Positions 1 to 6,550 of a stretch of DNA of 20,547 nt are shown piece after piece. The stretch's first letter is position 1; every line of letters starts with the position of its first letter. The notes beneath the pieces were generated by a model. It was not told the DNA's origin. It was given only the letters and a program-made list of their open reading frames with translations, and did no database searches. The stretch spans positions 1-20,547 of the forward strand of contig CAYURP010000048.1 in NCBI GenBank assembly GCA_964447175.1. Reading direction: 5' to 3'. A program made the translations under genes and the position numbers. Source of the stretch: CAYURP01 sp964447175. GTDB taxonomy: Bacteria; Zixibacteria; MSB-5A5; SM23-73-2.

Positions 1-1
1 C

Positions 2-352
2 TTCACTCATCCGGAGGTCGGGTCAGTGGGCTTAACTGAGAAACAAGCTAAAGACAAAGGGATCAATATCAAAATCGGTAAATTCCCATTCATAGCCAGT
101 GGCAGGGCATTGTGTGAAAACGAGCTGGACGGAATGGTGAAAATAATAGCAGAGGAAAAATCGGGAAAGATAATAGGAGCACATATTTTAGGAAACAGGG
201 CCACCGATTTGATAACCGAATTAACCCTGGCTATGAAAATGGGAGCAACAATTGAGGACATAATCGACACCATACATCCTCATCCCACCCTGTCAGAGGC
301 CATAAGGGAAGCAGGGTTAAAGCTGCAGAACAGACCCATACATATTTTGTAA
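2..352 (+). CDS. lpdA: Dihydrolipoamide dehydrogenase, C-terminal fragment (5' end outside window)
   Basis: This is the C-terminal 116 residues of an E3 flavoprotein, which reoxidises dihydrolipoyl groups of 2-oxoacid dehydrogenase complexes or the glycine cleavage system using NAD+. The reading frame is open from base 2 and begins FTHPEVGSVGLTE, the entry to the dimerisation domain of this disulfide oxidoreductase family. The segment GKIIGAHILG is typical of that domain. Near the end, HPHPTLSEA carries the His-Glu pair that acts as the catalytic base in the partner subunit. The internal GTG at 26 is not a start because the conserved domain continues upstream of it. The FAD and NAD domains and the redox disulfide lie outside the window. 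No canonical terminator follows; the gene runs into a repeat cluster. Mercuric reductase relatives share this fold, but HPHPTLSE favours Lpd. Confidence 0.93.
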   Translation, partial: FTHPEVGSVGLTEKQAKDKGINIKIGKFPFIASGRALCENELDGMVKIIAEEKSGKIIGAHILGNRATDLITELTLAMKMGATIEDIIDTIHPHPTLSEAIREAGLKLQNRPIHIL

Positions 353-389
353 ACAGAAAACGGAAAACGGTTCACGGTATTAAAACCGC

Positions 390-414
390 GTAGGGGTGGA
401 GCTTGTCCCCACCC
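390..414 (+). repeat. GTAG-headed REP-like palindrome
   Basis: The unit starts with GTAG, followed by arms GGGTGG and CCACCC around a CTTG-containing loop. It is the first member of a family that recurs at 559, 586, 648, 730, 772, 831, 6768, 6826, 11202 and 14167. The head and layout are conserved but the arm sequence differs from copy to copy. Confidence 0.65.
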
Positions 415-424
415 GACAATTTGG

Positions 425-448
425 ATAGCAACAATTAATTGTTGCTAT
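425..448. repeat. Perfect 24-bp palindrome
   Basis: Arms ATAGCAACAA and TTGTTGCTAT flank TTAA with no mismatch. The hairpin lies 73 bases after the lpdA stop. It is followed by an A-run rather than a T-run on the + strand, so it is not a canonical terminator for lpdA. Confidence 0.7.
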
Positions 449-505
449 TAAAAAAACAAGTTTTTGCACTCCTCTTGAAAAAAAACGTAGGGTCGGCTAC
501 TGTTG

Positions 506-547
506 TGTCAGGTCTTGCTCATAGTTTACCAGGAGTGTGACCTGACA
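506..547. repeat. Inverted repeat with 9-bp arms
   Basis: TGTCAGGTC (506-514) and GACCTGACA (539-547) are exact inverted copies separated by 24 bases. This is a further palindromic unit in the lpdA-to-small-gene spacer. No coding potential is seen here. Confidence 0.6.
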
Positions 548-558
548 GAACGAAAATT

Positions 559-611
559 GTAGGGGAGGGGCTCGTCCCCTCCCATTGGGAGCCCACAAGG
601 GGCTCCCCTAC
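559..611. repeat. REPIN-like pair of inverted GTAG palindromes
   Basis: A + strand unit (559-583; GTAG head, inner arms GGGAGGGG/CCCCTCCC) is followed after two bases by a - strand unit (586-611; GTAG head read on the minus strand, arms GGAGCCC/GGGCTCC). The whole element begins GTAG and ends CTAC. Two inverted REPs forming a dimer is the arrangement described for REPINs. Confidence 0.65.
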
Positions 612-647
612 AAAATTCGCTCGTTCTTACCAGGTTCTATAAACGTG

Positions 648-670
648 GTCGGGCAAGGTGCCCGACCTAC
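648..670 (-). repeat. GTAG-headed REP-like palindrome
   Basis: On the minus strand the unit reads GTAG and then arms GTCGGGC/GCCCGAC around a short loop containing CTT. The arms differ entirely from neighbouring copies while the head is the same. Confidence 0.65.
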
Positions 671-729
671 GAAAAATCAATTGTCTACATTCCCGCAAGG
701 TGGGCTCCCAGCCCGCTATCAAACGCATT

Positions 730-752
730 GTAGTTACCACATTTATGGGGTG
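730..752 (+). repeat. Degenerate GTAG-headed palindrome
   Basis: GTAGTT is followed by imperfect arms ACCACAT and ATGGGGT with a TT centre. The format matches the units at 772 and 831 but the pairing is weaker. Confidence 0.4.
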
Positions 753-771
753 TCTTTTTACCCAGTGTTTC

Positions 772-852
772 GTAGTTGCCCAATTCATTGGGCTGGTTTT
801 GACACAATAAATCTTGCAAACTACAAATCCGCTCGATAAATCGAGCAACTAC
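772..852. repeat. REPIN-like pair, GTAGTTG class
   Basis: The + unit at 772-793 reads GTAGTTG then arms CCCAAT/ATTGGG. The - unit at 831-852 reads GTAGTTG then CTCGAT/ATCGAG on the minus strand. Both are 22 bases long with the same head and a two-base centre, but their arms have changed in a pairing-preserving way. The intervening 37 bases contain a third, imperfect CTAC end at 821-824. The unit at 6768 is a near-copy of the one at 831. Confidence 0.65.
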
Positions 853-919
853 GAATATCTCCACAGTTTGACAGGTTCCCAATCCATTAAAAATATAACT
901 GAATCCCCCAATTTTTTCA

Positions 920-948
920 TTGACATAAAACGAGGGAGGTATTATAAT
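920..948 (+). promoter_or_regulatory. Consensus sigma70 promoter for the 55-residue gene
   Basis: TTGACA at 920-925 and TATAAT at 943-948 are separated by exactly 17 bp, so both hexamers and the spacing match consensus. Transcription would start near 955, leaving a leader of about 40 bases that contains a strong Shine-Dalgarno sequence (AAAGGAGGTGA, 984-994). Confidence 0.85.
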
Positions 949-997
949 TGAACCATGAATAGGCACAAAAACATAAATCCCTAAAGGAGGTGAGAAA

Positions 998-1165
998 ATG
1001 CCAGCCAAGAAGAAAGCTGCATTCGGAGGGTACAAAATCTCTTTCGCAGGTAGGAAGGAGACGGTAGAGGAGGTATTTGGAAAGAAAGCCATAGCTCCTT
1101 CCGAGATGACCAAAGCTCTGTGGAAATTCGTCAAGTCTAAAAAGCTAGCGGGTAAGGGTAAATAA
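998..1165 (+). CDS. Small SWIB-like basic protein, 55 aa
   Basis: This is an independent transcription unit with a consensus promoter at 920-948, a Shine-Dalgarno match ending three bases before ATG and a hairpin terminator at 1248-1285. The protein opens with a lysine-rich stretch (MPAKKKAAF). Residues from about 25 on (VFGKKAIAPSEMTKALWKF and the following KSKKL) resemble the first half of a SWIB/MDM2-type domain, where a helix of the form S/TE-V/MTK-LW-Y/FIK is conserved. A full SWIB domain is about 75-80 residues, so this is a half-domain or a diverged relative. A chromatin or DNA-associated role is possible from the basic composition, but the function is unknown. The promoter and signals make it very likely to be expressed, probably strongly. 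Confidence 0.8.
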   Translation: MPAKKKAAFGGYKISFAGRKETVEEVFGKKAIAPSEMTKALWKFVKSKKLAGKGK

Positions 1166-1247
1166 GTTTGCCAACCATCCTTAGATAGACTTACTTTGAT
1201 CAAGATTTTTTAATTAACATCTTTGAGATAGGTTCTAAGATCAATAG

Positions 1248-1285
1248 AAAATCACCTCAGCCCTTTTGAACTGAGGTGATTTTTT
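1248..1285. terminator. Bidirectional intrinsic terminator between convergent genes
   Basis: Arms ATCACCTCAG (1251-1260) and CTGAGGTGAT (1271-1280) form a perfect 10-bp stem, extendable by A/T pairs. An A-run lies on the left and TTTTT on the right. It sits between the + strand 55-residue gene and the convergent minus-strand Spy-like gene and can serve both, best for the + strand. Confidence 0.85.
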
Positions 1286-1307
1286 ACTCTTCACTCTTTA
1301 CTCTTTC
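1286..1307 (-). repeat. GAGTAAAGAGT-type simple repeat after a stop codon
   Basis: Read on the minus strand, the bases just after the Spy-like gene stop carry GAGTAAAGAGTGAAGAGTAA, a roughly 7-base degenerate repeat. Nearly the same tract follows the dnaJ stop at 2126-2154. Confidence 0.55.
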
Positions 1308-1880
1308 TCACATCCCCTTCATCATCATCTCATGCTGCTCTTTCTGTTTTTTTAACTGTTCCGGAGTGAGAATACCCTTTGCTTTTTCAAATGCCTTGAG
1401 GTGGGCGATTTTTTTCTCCGCTTTCATCATATGGATGTCCTTTATCATTTTCTCCACCTTAGCCATATCCATCTTATCTGCTGCCATAAGTTCTTTCAGT
1501 TCCAGTTCGGCAACTTTTAGATCTGCTTCCTTTTGAATGTCAGCCTTCATGAAATCCATTTTAATGGATTTCAAAGACTTCACCTGCTCATCGGTTAGCT
1601 CCAGTTTCTCCTTGCAGCAGAGGAAAAATTCTTTTTTACAACAGCCCATCATCTCGCCCTTCATTCCCTCACCACAACATCCCATCATCATTTGAGAGCC
1701 CATACCGCCACACTTAACTTCCTTTTCGATCCATAGATTATCCATTTTACTGCACATCTTGTGTATTCCCTCTCCTGAACTCTCACCCATTTTCATCATT
1801 TCACACTTCTGAGCAAACGCTGGAGAAGAGACCAGAAGGGCTATTAGAATGACTGCTAACAGAAATAAATTCTTATTCAT
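1308..1880 (-). CDS. Cys/Met-rich periplasmic Spy/CpxP/ZraP-like protein
   Basis: The 190-residue protein has a clear Sec signal peptide (hydrophobic residues 5-18, cleavage likely after AFA at 21-23). Two LTxxQ motifs (LTDEQ at 95-99, LTPEQ at 171-175) lie in a long helical, Lys/Glu/Met-rich region, the hallmark of Spy/CpxP/ZraP-type periplasmic stress proteins that bind unfolded proteins or metals. Between residues 26 and 89 there are nine cysteines, including three CC pairs (68-69, 80-81, 88-89), among many methionines. This segment is not typical of Spy and suggests binding of a soft metal such as copper. AGGAG lies 9 bases before the ATG. The gene ends at the shared terminator at 1248-1285. 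It sits downstream of the chaperone genes but 275 bases beyond dnaJ, so it is probably a separate unit. The metal and client are not known. Confidence 0.75.
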   Translation of the reverse strand: MNKNLFLLAVILIALLVSSPAFAQKCEMMKMGESSGEGIHKMCSKMDNLWIEKEVKCGGMGSQMMMGCCGEGMKGEMMGCCKKEFFLCCKEKLELTDEQVKSLKSIKMDFMKADIQKEADLKVAELELKELMAADKMDMAKVEKMIKDIHMMKAEKKIAHLKAFEKAKGILTPEQLKKQKEQHEMMMKGM

Positions 1881-2125
1881 CTCAGTTCACTCCTGCTTTA
1901 AGGTTTCCAAACTTCTTAAATTGTCCTCAGGTATGAAGGTGGTAATTAAGACTATTGTAGTAAATCACCTCCTCGGAAGAAGAATATATCGGTTTAGTTA
2001 GTGATCCAAATTCATTAAGCATTTTGTATGAATTACGTGATGAACAAGACAGCATTTGTCTACTTTCTTTTAAAAAAGGGCTGAAAACTTACACATTAAA
2101 AACTTATAAACAGTTTAGACTTTGA

Positions 2126-2154
2126 ACTCTGTACTCTTTACTCTTTACTCTCTA
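2126..2154 (-). repeat. GAGTAAAGAGT-type simple repeat after the dnaJ stop
   Basis: On the minus strand the tract directly following dnaJ reads GAGAGTAAAGAGTAAAGAGT and then ACAGAGTTC. It matches the tract after the Spy-like gene (1286-1307). The rest of 1881-2125 shows no gene. Confidence 0.55.
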
Positions 2155-3258
2155 TTAATATCTCAACCCTATATCCTTGGCCAGCTCCTCCAATATTTTC
2201 TTCTGTTTTTCGCTCATCCTCTTAGGGATTTCCACCTGGACTTCAACATACTGATCTCCCCTGATGCCATTCATTTTCACGCCTCTGCCCTTTAATCTGA
2301 ACCTGGTGCCTGATTGCGTTCCGGGTGGAATCTTGAGGTCTACTTTTCCATCAATAGTCCTCACTCTGATTTTGCTTCCTAACATAGCTTGGGCGATATT
2401 AATCGGGACTTTGCAGAAAATATCAGCTCCTTTTCGTTCAAAAAACCTGTGTGCACTGATATTAATCCTGACGATCAAATCACCTGCTAGGCCACCGGAG
2501 ATTCCTGGCTGCCCCTGCCCTCTCAATCTCAGATTGGTTCCATTCTCAACACCTTGAGGAATCTTAATGGTGATTCTTTTCGAACCCAGAATTTCACCTG
2601 TTCCACCGCAGGTAGAACAGGGTTGGCTGACTATTTTCCCCTTTCCAAAACAGCGGGGACAGGGTCTTTGAATGGCAAAAGCACCTTGAGAAAAAGAGAC
2701 CGTACCGGTTCCACCGCATTGCGGGCAGGTCGACACTTTTGATCCTGGCTGGGCACCTGAGCCGTGGCACACCGGACAGGCATCCTCTTTTCTTATCTCA
2801 AAAGTGTGCTTCCCACCTGAGATGGCAAGATCAAAGGGAATCTCGATTTCAGCATAAAGGTCCTGCCCCTTCTGGGCACTCCATCTTTTCTGTCTTGTGC
2901 GTTCGCCCCGATCGAAAAAGGAGCTGAAAAGATCGGAAAAACCGCCTAAGTCTCCTAAATCCTCAAAGCTGAAAGTTCTGCCTGTGCCCTTTCCAAACCT
3001 GTCAAAATCGAAACCCTCATATCCAGAATGGCCACCGGCACCGAACTTTCTTAAATCATCGTATTGTTTTCTTTTCTGGGGATTGGACAAAACCTCATTA
3101 GCTTCGGATATTTCCTTGAATTTCTCCTCCGCAGCCTTGTTTCCCGGATTAGCATCCGGATGATACTTTTTTGCCTGTCTCCTATAGATTTTCTTTATCT
3201 CATCTGCGGATGCGCTCTCCGAGACCCCTAAGATTTTGTAATAATCTTTCTGTGGCAT
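2155..3258 (-). CDS. dnaJ: Chaperone DnaJ (Hsp40 co-chaperone)
   Basis: This 367-residue protein is a complete type I DnaJ. It stimulates DnaK ATPase activity and delivers unfolded clients in the cytoplasm. It has a J domain (about 1-70) with the HPD motif at 33-35, a Gly/Phe-rich linker (about 72-125), and a zinc-binding domain with four CxxCxGxG repeats (CPVC 161-164, CPQC 178-181, CPRC 200-203, CSTC 214-217). The C-terminal substrate-binding domains end with a helical EKQKKILEELAKD tail. Length is normal for the family. The ATG has AGGA close to it and a stronger AAGGAG about 15 bases upstream. It is the last gene of the hsp20-hsp20-dnaK-dnaJ series, 291 bases after dnaK. That gap contains palindromes, so a separate or attenuated transcript is possible. 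Confidence 0.97.
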   Translation of the reverse strand: MPQKDYYKILGVSESASADEIKKIYRRQAKKYHPDANPGNKAAEEKFKEISEANEVLSNPQKRKQYDDLRKFGAGGHSGYEGFDFDRFGKGTGRTFSFEDLGDLGGFSDLFSSFFDRGERTRQKRWSAQKGQDLYAEIEIPFDLAISGGKHTFEIRKEDACPVCHGSGAQPGSKVSTCPQCGGTGTVSFSQGAFAIQRPCPRCFGKGKIVSQPCSTCGGTGEILGSKRITIKIPQGVENGTNLRLRGQGQPGISGGLAGDLIVRINISAHRFFERKGADIFCKVPINIAQAMLGSKIRVRTIDGKVDLKIPPGTQSGTRFRLKGRGVKMNGIRGDQYVEVQVEIPKRMSEKQKKILEELAKDIGLRY

Positions 3259-3359
3259 AATCCTAACGAATCTCCTTGTGAAAAGAAACTGATTTTGTAT
3301 CTTTTTGTCAACCTAATTGAAGACGCTTTTGAAAAATTCATTTTAAACTAAAAACTATT

Positions 3360-3382
3360 GGAGTGTGAAGCTTCAGCTTCAC
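3360..3382 (+). repeat. GGAG-headed REP-like palindrome
   Basis: GGAGT is followed by GTGAAGCT and AGCTTCAC, perfect 8-bp arms around TC. It belongs to the second repeat family seen at 11065-11236 and 14242. A partly degraded inverted partner ends near 3437 (GAGTGTGGACCTTCAGG on the minus strand). Confidence 0.6.
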
Positions 3383-3445
3383 CTTGAAGCATCTAAAAAT
3401 AATTAAACTTAATACTGAAATCCTGAAGGTCCACACTCAAACATA

Positions 3446-3468
3446 GAGCAGGGAATTTATCCCTGCTC
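3446..3468. repeat. Perfect inverted repeat in the dnaK-dnaJ gap
   Basis: Arms GAGCAGGGA (3446-3454) and TCCCTGCTC (3460-3468) surround ATTTA. In the direction of dnaK transcription it is not followed by a T-run, so it is more likely a repeat or an mRNA-stabilising hairpin than a terminator. Confidence 0.55.
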
Positions 3469-3506
3469 AAAAAACATAAAATCATCTACTTTCTACCTCT
3501 CCCCTG

Positions 3507-3532
3507 TCCCCTCTTCTTAAAAGGAGAGGGGA
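3507..3532. repeat. Hairpin just downstream of the dnaK stop
   Basis: Arms TCCCCTCT (3507-3514) and AGAGGGGA (3525-3532) pair perfectly, with extra CTT/AAG pairing inside. It lies 18 bases past the dnaK stop. No T-run follows in the minus direction, so it could limit read-through into dnaJ or protect the 3' end. Confidence 0.5.
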
Positions 3533-3549
3533 ACAAAAGGGGTGAGGTC

Positions 3550-5466
3550 TCAGTTCACTACCTCGTAATCTGCATCCACTGCCTGATCTTTATCCTTGCC
3601 TTCAGAACTGGAACCGGAAGCTTTACCCTGTTCCGGACTAGTGTGAGACGTCTGACTATTACTACCAGCTGTTTTTTGATACATTTTACTTGCAGCTTCG
3701 TGCCATACCTGAGTCAGCGCTTCTGTCGAGGATTTCATCTCGTCTATGTTAGAGCCTTTCAAAGCCTCTTTAACTCTTCCCACAGCAGCTTCAACCTTAG
3801 CCCGGGCATCAGAATCCAGTTTGTCTCCGAATTGCTTCAGGTTCTTTCCGGTCTCATAGACCATCTGATCAGCTCTGTTTTTAGCGTCCACCTCAGACCT
3901 TCGTTTCTTATCCTCAGAGGAATGAGATTCCGCATCCTTGACCATCTTTTTGATCTCCTGCTCGTTCAACCCGGATGAAGCCTCGATTCTTATGGACTGC
4001 TGTTTGCCTGTAGCTCTGTCCTTAGCTGAAACGTTCAGAATTCCATTGGCATCGATGTCAAAACCTACCTCGATCTGGGGCATTCCTCTGGGCGCTGGGG
4101 GAATACCATCCAGATGGAATCTACCAATGGTTTTGTTATCAATCGCCATTTCCCTTTCGCCCTGAAGCACGTGAATCTCAACAGATGTCTGATCATCCTG
4201 TGCCGTAGTGAATACCTCGGATTTTTTCGTTGGAATTGTCGTATTCCGCTCGATCAAACGGGTGAGAATTCCACCCAGGGTTTCGATGCCCAGGGACAGG
4301 GGAGTCACGTCCAGAAGCAAAATGTCCTTGACCTCGCCGGAGAGTACTGCACCCTGAATAGCAGCACCCACAGCCACTACCTCGTCCGGATTCACACCCT
4401 TGTGTGGCTCCTTGCCAAAAATCTTTTTCACTGTCTCCTGAACCTTAGGCATACGGGTCATCCCGCCGACTAAAACCACCTCATCAATGTCATCCGGATT
4501 CATTTTAGCATCAGACATAGCTTGCCTGCAAGGTTCGATTGTCCGCTGGACAAGATCGTCCACCAACTGTTCCAGCTTAGCCCGGGTCAGAATCAAATTC
4601 AGGTGTTTGGGTCCTGATGAATCCGCAGTGATAAAGGGAAGGTTGATAGTAGTCTCCAGGGTTGACGACAATTCGCATTTCGCCTTTTCCGCAACTTCCT
4701 TGAGCCTCTGCAATGCCATGGGGTCTTTTGACAGGTCGATGCCTTCCTGTTTCTTAAACTCAGAGACTATCCAGTCTATTATCCTTTTGTCAAAATCATC
4801 ACCGCCCAGATGGGTGTCTCCATTAGTAGAGATAACCTCGAAAACGCCTTCACCTAACTGCAGAACGGAGATATCAAAAGTTCCTCCACCCAGATCATAC
4901 ACAGCTATTTTCTCATCCTTTTTCTTGTCCAGCCCATAGGCTAAGGATGCAGCAGTAGGTTCGTTGATTATCCTTTTAACCTCCAGGCCAGCGATACGTC
5001 CGGCATCTTTAGTAGCTTGACGCTGGGAGTCGTTGAAGTATGCTGGAACAGTTATAACAGCTTCGGTCACCTTGTGTCCCAGATACTCCTCAGCAGTCTG
5101 TTTCATCTTCTGTAAAACCATGGCAGATATCTCAGGCGGAGAGTATTCCTTGTCCTTTATTTTAACCCGGGCATTGCCATTAGGACCTCTCACTACTTTA
5201 TAAGGAACAGTTTTTATCTCATCCTGAACCTCATCATATTTCCTTCCCATAAACCTCTTTATGGAGAAAACCGTATTCTCGGGATTGGTGATCGCCTGCC
5301 GCTTAGCCACCTGACCTGTGAGCCTTTCTCCGGTTTTAGAAAAAGCTACCACCGAAGGAGTCGTTCTCGACCCCTCCGAGTTAGGTATAACCTTGGGATC
5401 CTTACCCTCCACTACCGCCACGCAGGAGTTTGTTGTTCCCAGGTCTATTCCGATAATTTTTCCCAT
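3550..5466 (-). CDS. dnaK: Chaperone DnaK (Hsp70)
   Basis: This 638-residue ATP-dependent chaperone is full length. The nucleotide-binding domain (about 1-380) starts MGKIIGIDLGTTNSC and contains AYDLGGGTF-type phosphate loops (here VYDLGGGTFD) and VLVGGMTRMP. The linker VLLLDVTPLSLG-type motif appears as ILLLDVTPLSLG. The substrate-binding domain holds the conserved DNKTIGRFHLDGIPPAPRG region, followed by the helical lid and a low-complexity Ser/Gly tail ending DADYEVVN. An ideal AGGAGG lies 8 bases before ATG. Its partner dnaJ follows and two hsp20 genes precede it. No grpE is present in the window, so the nucleotide exchange factor must be encoded elsewhere. Expression is likely from the sigma54-type promoter at 6453-6469, unless an unrecognised promoter lies in the 98-base gap upstream. 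Confidence 0.98.
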   Translation of the reverse strand: MGKIIGIDLGTTNSCVAVVEGKDPKVIPNSEGSRTTPSVVAFSKTGERLTGQVAKRQAITNPENTVFSIKRFMGRKYDEVQDEIKTVPYKVVRGPNGNARVKIKDKEYSPPEISAMVLQKMKQTAEEYLGHKVTEAVITVPAYFNDSQRQATKDAGRIAGLEVKRIINEPTAASLAYGLDKKKDEKIAVYDLGGGTFDISVLQLGEGVFEVISTNGDTHLGGDDFDKRIIDWIVSEFKKQEGIDLSKDPMALQRLKEVAEKAKCELSSTLETTINLPFITADSSGPKHLNLILTRAKLEQLVDDLVQRTIEPCRQAMSDAKMNPDDIDEVVLVGGMTRMPKVQETVKKIFGKEPHKGVNPDEVVAVGAAIQGAVLSGEVKDILLLDVTPLSLGIETLGGILTRLIERNTTIPTKKSEVFTTAQDDQTSVEIHVLQGEREMAIDNKTIGRFHLDGIPPAPRGMPQIEVGFDIDANGILNVSAKDRATGKQQSIRIEASSGLNEQEIKKMVKDAESHSSEDKKRRSEVDAKNRADQMVYETGKNLKQFGDKLDSDARAKVEAAVGRVKEALKGSNIDEMKSSTEALTQVWHEAASKMYQKTAGSNSQTSHTSPEQGKASGSSSEGKDKDQAVDADYEVVN

Positions 5467-5519
5467 TATTTTAGCCTCCTAATTTGAATTTACATTCTAA
5501 CAAAATGTTTAACCAGCAC

Positions 5520-5564
5520 CCGACTTAAGTCGGATTCTGGCGCTCATTTGAGCTCTAAGCTCAA
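5520..5564 (-). other. Two adjacent hairpins between hsp20 and dnaK
   Basis: A 14-bp perfect palindrome CCGACTTAAGTCGG (5520-5533) and a 7-bp stem TTGAGCT/AGCTCAA with a three-base loop (5548-5564) follow the hsp20 stop at once. Neither has a T-run. They could be processing sites separating the hsp20 and dnaK parts of one transcript. Confidence 0.5.
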
Positions 5565-6017
5565 TCAGCTTATCTCGATGGGAATATGTTTTGGCTTGAC
5601 CTCTTCGGTTTTGGGTAATGTGATATTCAGTACACCATCCTTGTAGCTGGCTTTGATCTTATCAGCTTGAACTGCAGTAGGAAGATTGAAAGACCTAAAG
5701 AAAGATCCATAAGACCTCTCCATCCTATAGAAGTTGGTATCCTTTTCTTCTTTCTCCTGTTTTCTCTCACCCTTCAGCGTCAAAACATCATCCTGAAGGG
5801 TGATCTTTATGTCCTCTTTCTTCATGCCAGGAACCTCAGCTTTAACCATGATATCATCCTTGGTCTCTGATATATCCACACTCGGGTTCCATTCTGAAGC
5901 ACTCCAGTCTCCCTCAAATCTTGAGGGAACTCTACCGAAGAAATCATTAAAAAGCCGATTCATCTCATCCTGAATAGAGACTAAATCCCTGAAAGGTCTC
6001 CATCTGACTAATGCCAT
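5565..6017 (-). CDS. Small heat-shock protein, Hsp20/alpha-crystallin family (150 aa)
   Basis: An ATP-independent holdase that captures unfolding proteins for DnaK/DnaJ. The alpha-crystallin domain covers about residues 45-140 (NPSVDISETKDDIMVKAEVPGM, split by family-typical spacing), with the A/GVLNITLPK signature near 127-135 and a C-terminal IPIEI motif of the I-x-I type that mediates oligomer assembly. I place the start at ATG 6017, with AGGAG eight bases upstream. The longer in-frame alternative at 6026 is a GTG inside that Shine-Dalgarno sequence and adds only three residues. It follows the other hsp20 by 25 bases and precedes dnaK, so the two are surely cotranscribed. The N-terminal region (RWRPFRDLVSIQDEMNRLF) is of the bacterial class A-like type. 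Confidence 0.94.
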   Translation of the reverse strand: MALVRWRPFRDLVSIQDEMNRLFNDFFGRVPSRFEGDWSASEWNPSVDISETKDDIMVKAEVPGMKKEDIKITLQDDVLTLKGERKQEKEEKDTNFYRMERSYGSFFRSFNLPTAVQADKIKASYKDGVLNITLPKTEEVKPKHIPIEIS

Positions 6018-6042
6018 TCTAATCACTCCTTTCTATTATTTT

Positions 6043-6414
6043 TTAGTTCACTTCAATCTTTTTAGGTTTGGACTCCTCTGGTTTGGGAACTTTGACCTTT
6101 AGTATACCGTCCTTAAGTTCCGCTTTGATCAGCTCAGGATCGATATCCGAGGGAAAAGCAAAACCTCTGCAGAAGCTACCGGATTGAGTTTCCCTGAGTT
6201 TAAAATCCTCATCCGAATAATTCCCCCTCTCCCCACTCAGTGTCAGGACTCCATTCTCAAAGTTGATCTTCAGATTCTCTCTTGAAACACCAGGCACTTC
6301 AGCCAAAACAACCCATTCATTAGGATTTTCAAAAAGATCAACATTCGGATTCCATAGATTAGAGTCAGAATCCAAAAGCTCTTTTAGTTCCGGAAAGTAA
6401 GCCATCAATCTCAT
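6043..6414 (-). CDS. Small heat-shock protein, Hsp20/alpha-crystallin family (123 aa)
   Basis: The first gene of the chaperone series and a second, shorter holdase paralogue. The alpha-crystallin domain starts almost at once (NPNVDLFENPNEWVVLAEVPG), with DGILKVKVPKPE as the signature near residues 104-115 and a short KIEVN tail. The N-terminal arm is only about 20 residues, and the C-terminal I-x-I motif is reduced to IEV, so its oligomer may differ from that of the 150-residue partner. ATG 6414 has AGGAGGTGA upstream with ideal spacing. The leader is about 29 bases long if transcription starts at the sigma54-type promoter 6453-6469. Confidence 0.93.
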   Translation of the reverse strand: MRLMAYFPELKELLDSDSNLWNPNVDLFENPNEWVVLAEVPGVSRENLKINFENGVLTLSGERGNYSDEDFKLRETQSGSFCRGFAFPSDIDPELIKAELKDGILKVKVPKPEESKPKKIEVN

Positions 6415-6452
6415 TTTTTCACCTCCTATTTTTAGTTTTCATCTGTTCATAT

Positions 6453-6469
6453 TGCAAACACTGTGCCAA
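6453..6469 (-). promoter_or_regulatory. Sigma54 (RpoN) -24/-12 promoter of the hsp20-dnaK cluster
   Basis: The minus strand reads TTGGCACAGTGTTTGCA, which fits the sigma54 consensus YTGGCAC-N5-TTGCW at every conserved position. The invariant GG (6467-6466) and GC (6455-6454) are ten bases apart as required. The start site would be near 6442, giving a leader of about 29 bases before the hsp20 ATG. An overlapping TTGACA (6478-6473) has no good -10 at 17 bp, which makes a sigma70 promoter less likely. Confidence 0.8.
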
Positions 6470-6550
6470 ATTTGTCAACGATTATTTATTTTATAACTCA
6501 TTGTATTATAATAAGATTAGTAAAGACATCAATAAAGGACATCGATTATA

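Noticed and set aside
425..448. Terminator for lpdA
   Set aside because: The palindrome is perfect but is followed by an A-run on the + strand, not a T-run.
685..1203. A 172-codon minus-strand open frame
   Set aside because: It runs through the palindromic repeat cluster and antisense across the small gene at 998-1165, which has its own promoter, ribosome site and terminator. Its translation shows no family features.
6018..6026. GTG start at 6026 for the 150-residue Hsp20
   Set aside because: The GTG is part of the Shine-Dalgarno region AGGAGTG; ATG 6017 has proper spacing and gives the family-typical N-terminus.
6449..6478. Sigma70 promoter based on TTGACA at 6478-6473
   Set aside because: The best -10 at acceptable spacing matches only about half of TATAAT, while the sigma54 match covering the same bases is complete.
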